NCBI RefSeq assembly: GCF_029269825.1
Contig: NZ_JARJHU010000001.1
Location: forward strand, 1,096,346-1,160,345
Reading direction: 5' to 3'
DNA from: Pedobacter sp. JY14-1
GTDB taxonomy: Bacteria > Bacteroidota > Bacteroidia > Sphingobacteriales > Sphingobacteriaceae
DNA length: 64,000 nucleotides
This document shows positions 1-6,633 of this stretch, piece after piece. The notes beneath the pieces are model-generated. The model had not been told where the DNA came from. It was given only the letters and a program-made list of their open reading frames with translations, and searched no databases. Position 1 is the first letter of the stretch; each line of letters opens with the position of its first letter. A program made the position numbers and the translations under genes.

Positions 1-706
1 CATTCAGGTAAAGCTCCACCAGCATTGCATAGCCCCCTGCCTGCGACATCCTGCCCAGCATCTGCTTAGACAACGGCGGTGCCTTGTCCACATTTTCCTT
101 TATCTCTTTTTCAATGAAAGCAAAGACCTCTTCCCTGCTCGCAGTTTTCGGCAGTTGGTCTTTAGGTACAGGCTGGTCCGGAACCTCTGTCACGATCGGA
201 ATGTTACCAAACAAATCCATCAGCTTAAGATAATGAAAAGCCCGAAACAGCTTCAATTCAGCAATATAGGCATCCTTTTCTTCCTGTGACAGGCCAATGT
301 CAGCAGGATTTTTTCCTTCAATTTTCTTTATCGGATCATTACAGAGGCCTACGCCCCACCACATCAGGGTCCACGCGTTATTTAGTCCCCCCTCATCGTT
401 TGTCCAGCTATGGTAATGCAGCCTCTTCCATTTTCCGCCATCTTCACCGTGACGGCCCTTGGTAGGCCAGGCCAACTGATCAGCAGACAGTTCACTTGGC
501 CGCCACCAGCCATCCTGCCCAGAAGGTGTAGCCCATGCATTTGCATGCGTGTATGGCCTCAGGACAGCCGAGATGATTTCATTCTTGTTGTTATAAAAAT
601 TGTTGCTTTCAGCAGTATCATAAAGGTTCTCATCAAGCTTTGTGCAGGATGCCATTGCACAAAGTGTAAGTCCTGCAGCGATGAATGTTTTATATGTCGT
701 TTTCAT
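1..706 (-). CDS. SusD/RagB family outer-membrane lipoprotein (partial, C-terminus beyond window)
   Basis: About 235 N-terminal residues are present; the gene runs off the left edge. The start is the ATG at 706, 9 bp after the susC stop. The N-terminus has a lysine-containing signal and ends in ..CAMASC, a lipoprotein-type cysteine. The following sequence (KLDENLYDTAESNNFYNN, then repeated W-rich helices, and a ..LFRAFHYLKLMDLFGNIPIVTE segment) is characteristic of the SusD N-terminal TPR-like fold. SusD proteins sit on the outer leaflet and act as lid and ligand binder of the SusC channel. The pairing with the susC just upstream supports this. The substrate cannot be told. Any glycan-active enzymes of the locus would lie left of the window. 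Confidence 0.93.
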   Translation of the reverse strand, partial: MKTTYKTFIAAGLTLCAMASCTKLDENLYDTAESNNFYNNKNEIISAVLRPYTHANAWATPSGQDGWWRPSELSADQLAWPTKGRHGEDGGKWKRLHYHSWTNDEGGLNNAWTLMWWGVGLCNDPIKKIEGKNPADIGLSQEEKDAYIAELKLFRAFHYLKLMDLFGNIPIVTEVPDQPVPKDQLPKTASREEVFAFIEKEIKENVDKAPPLSKQMLGRMSQAGGYAMLVELYLN

Positions 707-715
707 GGTCAAATC

Positions 716-3700
716 TTAAAATCCTACGTTTAAACCGAATAGAAGAGAGGTAGTACTTGGGTAAGGTCCGCGACCGTCAATACCCGGTGCCAGGCCGGTG
801 TCACTGACAAAATCGGGATCATTTCCCGTGTAGCTGGTAATCAGCGCCAGGTTCTGGCCGGTGGCATAAATCCTAAGGTTCTTGAATGATTTCGATTTCA
901 GGTTAAACCGGTAACCCAGCGTCAATTCATCCAGTTTTATAAAACTTCCGTTTTCAACATAATAATCTGAATACATATAGGTATCATTAATTTGAGCATA
1001 TTTAGTAAATGCTGAGTTCAGCAAGTTATCGCCCGAAATCTTATTACCATATGAGATTGCAGTAGTATTCAGAATATCATAGCCAAACTTGCCCCTGAAA
1101 AATATCCTCAGATCAAAATTCTTATAAGTAAAACTGTTCGTCAGCGAGGCATAGTATTTAGGTATTGCATTGCCAATTACCTGGTAATCCGTTACATTAC
1201 GATCGAACGAATTATTGATCACATCGTTACGTACCTTTTCTCCTGAACGATTGTAGAACAGCCATTTACCGTCTTCCGTAAAGCCTGCAAATTTCTTTCC
1301 CCAGAACTCGCCAAGTTTTCCGCCTTCATAAGTACGGATGGCATTTCCAAGTGCTCCATATCCGCCTATATCTCCGAGGGACAAATAATCACGTTTATAA
1401 TTCTCATTTGAATAAGAATCCAATCGGTTAGATGTAGTGCTGCCCGTGAAGTCTACCGTCCAGGTAAAATCCTTGTTCTTGATTGCTGCGTAACTTAATG
1501 CCAGCTCAATACCTTTTGCAGATATAGTACCTACGTTGGTATAGATGGACCCCCGGATATAAGGGGGCTGCGGAGAATCATAATTGTCCAGCAGGTCCTT
1601 TGTTACCCGATTAAATACATCCAGTGAACCTGTAAGCCGATTATTGATCAGACCAAAGTCAACACCAACGTTAAACTCTCTTTTTTTCTCCCAGCGTAAG
1701 TCGGGGTTGGGATTACTGTTTGGCCCATAAGTTTCACGATATTGTCCATCAGGATATAAATAAACACCTCCCGTGCCCAAGGTGACGAGTGATGCGTAAT
1801 TGCCGATCCCTGAGTTACCGGTAACACCATAGCCAGCCCTTAGCTTCAGATAATTGATTACCTTATTATTTTTCAGGAAATCTTCTTCGGTAATCGTCCA
1901 ACCTGCAGAAATAGCGGGAAAATCTCCCCATTTGTTATTGATACCGAAGCGTGAAGAACCTTCCCGGCGATAAATCCCCTGAAGGTAATACCTACCTTTA
2001 TAAGAGTAGTTAACACGACCGAAGAAAGCGATCAGCGTATTGTCGTTTTTATAACTGCCCAATCCCGCCTTACCTGCAGCAAGCTGGTTACCTGCATTGA
2101 GATTGTTCTCTTCAAAAAGGTCATTTAAAAATCCCAGGTTATTGGCGTTAAACCCTTCGAATACCTCATAACGATAACTATACCCCGCAATACCAGTCAG
2201 GCTATGCTCATTGAACGTCTTCCTGTATTCGAGTGTAGGCTCCACATTAAAGTTTTGCTCAAGAACGGTAGAACGGCCGGCATATCCGCCATTTTTATAG
2301 ATATCATTTTCAAGAGAATATTCTCCATTTATTGAACGGTATTCTCCATCTACATAGCTATTACGCTGAACCGCACCAAATACGGATGCCTTCAAACCTG
2401 GGATTATATCGTAATCTACTTTTGCATCTATTGAACTGGTTTGCTGCTGACGTTTATTTTTCTCCTGCTGCAATCTGGCAAATTGATTGGTACTTGTATT
2501 TTCAAAGTAGAAGCTGCCATCATCGTTGTAGTTAGATAACGTCGGATTTCGCTTAAACTGATCCTCCCAACCACCTCCACCAAGAAGATTTGCCCTGTTA
2601 AAATTTGTCGTCAGATTAATACTGGCATTAAGCTTCTGATCAAAACCCTTTTGATTGATATTCAACCTGATACCGTATTCAGTTCTATCATTTTGTTCCG
2701 CAAAACCCTGCAGGTCACGGAAGTTGAGACTTGCTCTGTAACTCGTATTTTCACTTCCGCCACTCAGCGCCAGGTTATGGTTCTGACTGATGTTGTTCTT
2801 ATTGACCAGGTCGTTAAAGAAATCGGAAGTATGTCCATAATCCGTTCTGTCCAGTTCTCCGGAGGCAATTCTGGCCCTGAATTGATCAACCGTCATAAAG
2901 TCTGGTCGCTTGTAGAGATATTCGTGTCGTACATAGGAAGAATAAGTAAAGGACGGCGGCCCCGCTTTACCTTTCTTGGTGGTGATCAGGATAACCCCGG
3001 CATTGGCTCTCGTTCCATAAATGGCAGCACCTGAACCGTCCTTCAACACGTCAATCGACGCGATATCATCCTGCTGTAACAAATCCAGGTTTCCACCCGG
3101 TATACCATCGACCACGATCAGCGGACTCTGACTTCCGGTTACCGAGGTCACACCTCTAAGCTGAATGTTTACTCCCGAATTGGGGTTAGAACCACTAGTC
3201 CTGGTGATCTGCAAACCCGCGACTTTACCCTGTACGAGGTCAAGCGGGTTCCTGGATCCACTTTGCCGGAAATCCGCGGTATCTACGTGAGCAACCGCTG
3301 AAGTGACTTCACGCTTATCCAGCGTACCATACCCCACACCAACTATGGTCACATTTTGGAGTGCAACCCCTTCTGCCGGCGTCATCTTAATATTTAATGG
3401 CACATTACCATTGCCAGCGGGACGCGTTACCGGCGAATAACCCAGATAACTGAAGGTCAGGTTTTCGTTAGGCCCGGTCACTGCGATAGAAAATTTACCT
3501 GCAGCATTTGTAACTGTACTCTTGCCGGAAGCCGACTTTACACCGACTCCCGGGATAGGCTGCGAATTTTCATCAGAAACAATACCCGTAACTACACTTT
3601 GCGCGCTTCCCGCCTGAGCACCCTGTGGCGCAGGAGTTGCCGGAGCCGCTGGTGTCACCGGCGTGGTCGCCTTTTTGGTCGTGTCTTTTTTTGTCGTATC

Positions 3701-3829
3701 CTGCTGCCAGAAGGAAGAAGACAGCAATCTCCCTGATCCCAGGTGCTCACTGCGCTCCGCGGCGACACTCCGGATACAGGTGGTACAGAGCATAACTATG
3801 CCTATACCGCTTAGTAACTTAATTTTCAT
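716..3829 (-). CDS. SusC/RagA family TonB-linked outer-membrane protein
   Basis: 1037 residues, normal length for SusC. Order seen: signal peptide (about 1-23), a low-complexity linker rich in Thr, Lys, Pro and Ala (about 44-77, with DTTKKDTTKK), a carboxypeptidase-D-regulatory-like beta domain (about 79-165, GIVSDENSQPIPGVGVKS), a plug domain (GYGTLDKREVTSAV onward, with VDGIPGG and IDVLKDGSGAAIYGTRA) and a 22-strand-type barrel ending in an aromatic ..LLFGLNVGF. There is no N-terminal STN domain, so direct signalling to a FecR anti-sigma factor is unlikely. It is the first gene of a susC-susD operon. Known role: TonB-powered import of large glycans or peptides. The long linker before the beta domain is unusual. 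Substrate unknown. Confidence 0.95.
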   Translation of the reverse strand: MKIKLLSGIGIVMLCTTCIRSVAAERSEHLGSGRLLSSSFWQQDTTKKDTTKKATTPVTPAAPATPAPQGAQAGSAQSVVTGIVSDENSQPIPGVGVKSASGKSTVTNAAGKFSIAVTGPNENLTFSYLGYSPVTRPAGNGNVPLNIKMTPAEGVALQNVTIVGVGYGTLDKREVTSAVAHVDTADFRQSGSRNPLDLVQGKVAGLQITRTSGSNPNSGVNIQLRGVTSVTGSQSPLIVVDGIPGGNLDLLQQDDIASIDVLKDGSGAAIYGTRANAGVILITTKKGKAGPPSFTYSSYVRHEYLYKRPDFMTVDQFRARIASGELDRTDYGHTSDFFNDLVNKNNISQNHNLALSGGSENTSYRASLNFRDLQGFAEQNDRTEYGIRLNINQKGFDQKLNASINLTTNFNRANLLGGGGWEDQFKRNPTLSNYNDDGSFYFENTSTNQFARLQQEKNKRQQQTSSIDAKVDYDIIPGLKASVFGAVQRNSYVDGEYRSINGEYSLENDIYKNGGYAGRSTVLEQNFNVEPTLEYRKTFNEHSLTGIAGYSYRYEVFEGFNANNLGFLNDLFEENNLNAGNQLAAGKAGLGSYKNDNTLIAFFGRVNYSYKGRYYLQGIYRREGSSRFGINNKWGDFPAISAGWTITEEDFLKNNKVINYLKLRAGYGVTGNSGIGNYASLVTLGTGGVYLYPDGQYRETYGPNSNPNPDLRWEKKREFNVGVDFGLINNRLTGSLDVFNRVTKDLLDNYDSPQPPYIRGSIYTNVGTISAKGIELALSYAAIKNKDFTWTVDFTGSTTSNRLDSYSNENYKRDYLSLGDIGGYGALGNAIRTYEGGKLGEFWGKKFAGFTEDGKWLFYNRSGEKVRNDVINNSFDRNVTDYQVIGNAIPKYYASLTNSFTYKNFDLRIFFRGKFGYDILNTTAISYGNKISGDNLLNSAFTKYAQINDTYMYSDYYVENGSFIKLDELTLGYRFNLKSKSFKNLRIYATGQNLALITSYTGNDPDFVSDTGLAPGIDGRGPYPSTTSLLFGLNVGF

Positions 3830-3989
3830 TCGACGTTGTTTTTAGTTATAGTTAATTGTTCAATAATTCAATACAGAGGTAATGAGACAATTAAAATAGA
3901 TGGCGCCGTTCATGAAGGTTAAACCGAATTGCAGCAAAGGCAAAAGGATAACCCCTCACGAACTGAGAAGAAGAAAATTCAGATGAAAA

Positions 3990-4002
3990 CCGGGAGACCC
4001 GG
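3990..4002 (-). promoter_or_regulatory. Short hairpin in the susC leader
   Basis: Perfect 5-bp stem CCGGG/CCCGG with a 3-nt loop, about 160 nt upstream of the susC start codon. It has no downstream T run, so it is not a simple terminator. It may be a structural element of the leader; function unknown. Confidence 0.3.
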
Positions 4003-4165
4003 AAGATGATTTAGCAAAAGATCAGGACAGCGGGACGTCGTGTCTGATCAGTTGATTAAGAAGATAAGTCTGGAGCGCGTTTACTAGTGGAAGGGGATAA
4101 TTGGTTTTCATAAATCTAGGGATGGTTATAAGTATGATTACAGTAGTAAAACGTTTTAATAAATT

Positions 4166-4195
4166 CAAAAGTAAGGTTTATTAGTTAAGATCAAA
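4166..4195 (-). promoter_or_regulatory. Candidate Bacteroidota promoter for susC-susD
   Basis: Read on the minus strand: TTTG (4195-4192), 18 nt, TACTTTTG (4173-4166). This fits the -33 TTTG / -7 TAnnTTTG pattern of the Bacteroidota primary sigma factor. Transcription would start near 4160, leaving about 330 nt before the susC ATG at 3829. The position next to the lpxB stop codon is sensible. Confidence 0.55.
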
Positions 4196-4214
4196 ACACA
4201 TCTCAAAGGGATGT
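4192..4214 (-). terminator. Weak hairpin downstream of lpxB
   Basis: ACATC/GATGT 5-bp stem with a 7-nt loop, followed on the minus strand by TGTTTTGAT. It lies about 30 nt past the lpxB stop and could end that transcript, but the stem is short and the T run overlaps the proposed susC -33 element. Confidence 0.3.
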
Positions 4215-4245
4215 ACATACATTTTTCCGATAACAGAGGGAAATA

Positions 4246-5355
4246 TTAACTGTTTTTAAAATAGCTGATAATTAAACCGGCAGTCTTTTCAGAAGCTCCC
4301 GGTCTACCCATTTTTTCAGACAACTCACTGTACCTCATAAGCATATCTTCCCTTCCTTTTCCGCTCAGCACCACATTCAATTCAGCTTCAATCTGTCTGG
4401 GATTACAATCTTCCTGTATCAGCTCTGTAACAACTTTTTTATCCATAATCAGGTTCACCAGCGAGATAAACCTGATCTTAACCAGCATTCTGGCAATGGC
4501 TACCGAAACCGTCCCGCCTTTATAGACCACCACCTGCGGCACATGGAACAACGCTGTTTCAAGCGTCGCTGTGCCAGATGCCACAACAGCTGCATGTGCA
4601 ATATGCAGCAAATCATAGGTTTTGCCGAAAACCAGTCTTAACGGAACCCCGTTCATGTACTGCCGGTAATACGCTTCTTCAAAACCCGGTGCCGCGGCAA
4701 CAACAAATTCGTAATCCGGGTATGCAGCCGCCGCAGCAACCATATCGGGCAGTAGCCGCTCAATCTCCTGCCTGCGGCTCCCCGGCAAAAGCGCGATAAC
4801 AGGCCTTGCACCTATACCTTGTGAGCGAGGGAAATCCGGATCCGGAGTGAACTGCGCCACGGCGTCCAGCAATGGGTTGCCCACATAGTCGACCTTCATA
4901 CCCCAGCCCTTATAGAAATCTACCTCGAAAGGCAGGATGCAGAACATCCGGTCTACCACCCTTTTGATCTTCAATACCCGCTTCTGGTTCCAGGCCCAGA
5001 CCTTAGGTGAAATATAATAAGCTACAGGAATCCCCCGGGCTTTGGCAAATCCGGCAATCTTCAGATTAAACCCGGGAAAGTCGATCAAGATCAGTACGTC
5101 TGGTTTATAGGCAAGGATATCTGCCTTACAAGCCTTCATATTTCTGAGGATCGTACGCAGGTTAAGCAGTACTTCTGTAAATCCCATAAAGGCCATTTCC
5201 GAATAATGCTTTTGCAATACGCCACCTTCAGCCTTCATTTTATCACCCCCATAATAACGGAATTCGGCATCAGGATCCTGTATCTTCAGCGCTTTCATCA
5301 GGTTTGCGCCATGAAGGTCTCCCGAGGCTTCACCCGCAACAAGGTAATATCTCAT
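4246..5355 (-). CDS. lpxB: Lipid-A-disaccharide synthase
   Basis: 369 residues, the usual size for LpxB. The N-terminal MRYYLVAGEASGDLHGANLM is the family signature. Other conserved blocks are DFPGFNLK, YYISPKVWAWNQKR, LPGSRRQEIE and the nucleotide-sugar region ..ASGTATLETAL, all typical of this GT19 enzyme. Known role: peripheral inner-membrane glycosyltransferase that joins UDP-diacylglucosamine and lipid X to give the lipid A disaccharide. The start ATG overlaps the stop of the preceding small gene (ATGA), so translation is probably coupled. It is the last gene of a surE, small membrane protein, lpxB operon. Confidence 0.97.
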   Translation of the reverse strand: MRYYLVAGEASGDLHGANLMKALKIQDPDAEFRYYGGDKMKAEGGVLQKHYSEMAFMGFTEVLLNLRTILRNMKACKADILAYKPDVLILIDFPGFNLKIAGFAKARGIPVAYYISPKVWAWNQKRVLKIKRVVDRMFCILPFEVDFYKGWGMKVDYVGNPLLDAVAQFTPDPDFPRSQGIGARPVIALLPGSRRQEIERLLPDMVAAAAAYPDYEFVVAAAPGFEEAYYRQYMNGVPLRLVFGKTYDLLHIAHAAVVASGTATLETALFHVPQVVVYKGGTVSVAIARMLVKIRFISLVNLIMDKKVVTELIQEDCNPRQIEAELNVVLSGKGREDMLMRYSELSEKMGRPGASEKTAGLIISYFKNS

Positions 5356-5633
5356 ACTTTGCTGACTTTATAGTAGAAAAATACAAAGGCCCACAGAAAC
5401 GTAGCGCTGATTACTCCCCGCCCGCTATTGTCCTTATTGAACCTGAAAAACAAATGCATCAGCCAGGCATTGGCAGCGACACAGGCAATCAGGAGCAAAT
5501 CTGCCTTTGCTAAAAAGGCAAAGCGGTGCATGAGGTACCAGACTATGGAAATGAGCACACCCGGCATTACAATTCCGGCAGTCAGACCAATCCACACCGA
5601 ATTTCTCCACTTAGCTAATTGTTCTTCCAACAT
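5352..5633 (-). CDS. Small membrane protein between surE and lpxB
   Basis: 93 residues with about three hydrophobic segments: VWIGLTAGIVMPGVLISIVWYLM, FAFLAKADLLLIACVAANAWLMHLFF, and GVISATFLWAFVFFYY. I do not recognise a named family. Its stop overlaps the lpxB start by 4 bp and it begins 27 bp after surE ends, so it is co-transcribed with both. The context suggests an inner-membrane role linked to envelope or lipid A synthesis, which is inference. An antisense reading frame across the same bases is less convincing because it lacks a start context and crosses the lpxB junction. Confidence 0.8.
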   Translation of the reverse strand: MLEEQLAKWRNSVWIGLTAGIVMPGVLISIVWYLMHRFAFLAKADLLLIACVAANAWLMHLFFRFNKDNSGRGVISATFLWAFVFFYYKVSKV

Positions 5634-5660
5634 TTGTATACTTAATTGAATATCAAGCTC

Positions 5661-6503
5661 TTACCCCAGTGAGGAACCATCAGCTGTTAAATGTCTGATC
5701 TCACTATCCTGCTTTTCAGGCAGTCCGTCAACCTGGAAACTCCAGGAGTTCAACACCGGGATCGCATGATGCGCAGTCAGGTCAAATTGTACCGGTACCA
5801 CCGACACATAACCATGTTCAAGTGCCCAAACATCCGTATCTTCACCTTTATCGTTATTCTGGAAGACCCCCGTCAGCCAGTAATAAGGCCGCTGGTAGGG
5901 ATCTTTACGTTCATCAAACTCTTCCGCCCACTTCGCATTTGCCTGCCTGCAGATTTTAATACCCTTTAAATCAGGCCCCTGTGGAAAATTCACATTTAAT
6001 AAAGTTGCCGGCGGAAGCCCGTGCTCCAGCACCTGCTCACAGATCGCTGTAATAAATTTCGCACAATGGCTGAAATCTGCCTCCTGCGTGTAGTCATCCA
6101 GCGAAAAACCAATAGAAGGTATACCCTCAATTGCTCCTTCTACCGCAGCTGACATGGTACCCGAATAGATCACATTGATCGAGTTGTTCAGCCCATGGTT
6201 AATACCCGAGACACAAAGATCAGGCTTCTTGCCCTTAAATATCTTATTTACGGCCAGTTTCACACAGTCCACAGGGGTACCGGAGCACTTGTACATTTCT
6301 ACCCCCGGGTAAAGTGTTACCTTATCAAACCGCAAAGGCTTTCCGATCGTAATTGCATGGCCCATACCTGATTGTGGTCCATCAGGCGCTACCACTACGA
6401 CGTTCCCAAGATGCTGCACCACTTCGATCAGGTTGCGGATACCCGGGGCAGTAATACCATCGTCATTGACTACAAGAATATTTGGTCTGGATTGTTTTTT
6501 CAT
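5661..6503 (-). CDS. surE: 5'/3'-nucleotidase SurE
   Basis: 280 residues when started at the ATG at 6503 (MKKQSRPNILVVNDDGIT). An upstream in-frame ATG at 6584 would add 27 residues that are not SurE-like, so I reject it. The metal-binding N-D-D-G is at residues 13-16, followed by VVAPDGPQSGMGHAIT and the Ser/Asn site SGINHGLNNS...YSGTMSAAVEG. Known role: metal-dependent phosphatase of nucleoside monophosphates, linked to stationary-phase survival. It is the first gene of the run toward lpxB and is divergent from the M16 peptidase gene, sharing 130 bp of upstream DNA. Confidence 0.96.
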   Translation of the reverse strand: MKKQSRPNILVVNDDGITAPGIRNLIEVVQHLGNVVVVAPDGPQSGMGHAITIGKPLRFDKVTLYPGVEMYKCSGTPVDCVKLAVNKIFKGKKPDLCVSGINHGLNNSINVIYSGTMSAAVEGAIEGIPSIGFSLDDYTQEADFSHCAKFITAICEQVLEHGLPPATLLNVNFPQGPDLKGIKICRQANAKWAEEFDERKDPYQRPYYWLTGVFQNNDKGEDTDVWALEHGYVSVVPVQFDLTAHHAIPVLNSWSFQVDGLPEKQDSEIRHLTADGSSLG

Positions 6504-6606
6504 AAGGATCGGGTTTAAATCTGCTGCCGCAGCAGAAAACAAGCTAAAAACAGGCTTTGCAACGGTAAAAGTACAAGAAATCAATACAAGATCGATGACT
6601 TTTGTA

Positions 6607-6614
6607 TAAGTTTG
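6607..6614 (+). promoter_or_regulatory. Candidate -7 element for the M16 peptidase gene
   Basis: TAAGTTTG fits the Bacteroidota -7 consensus TAnnTTTG and lies 19 bp before the ATG at 6634. No good TTTG is present at the expected -33 distance, so this is a half-match only. Confidence 0.35.
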
Positions 6615-6633
6615 AGCGATAACTTAATTAAAC

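Larger units (their letters stand above)
3830..4245. other. Intergenic region: long susC leader, no convincing gene
   Basis: The 416 bp between susC and lpxB hold no credible coding sequence. They contain the probable susC promoter at the lpxB-proximal end (4166-4195), so the susC transcript would carry about 330 nt of leader. Within the leader there is a short perfect hairpin at 3990-4002 (CCGGG-AGA-CCCGG). A minus-strand 17-codon reading frame starts at 3913 (MNGAIYFNCL...), with no support for translation. Leader length and hairpin make post-transcriptional control possible, but this is inference. Confidence 0.5.
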
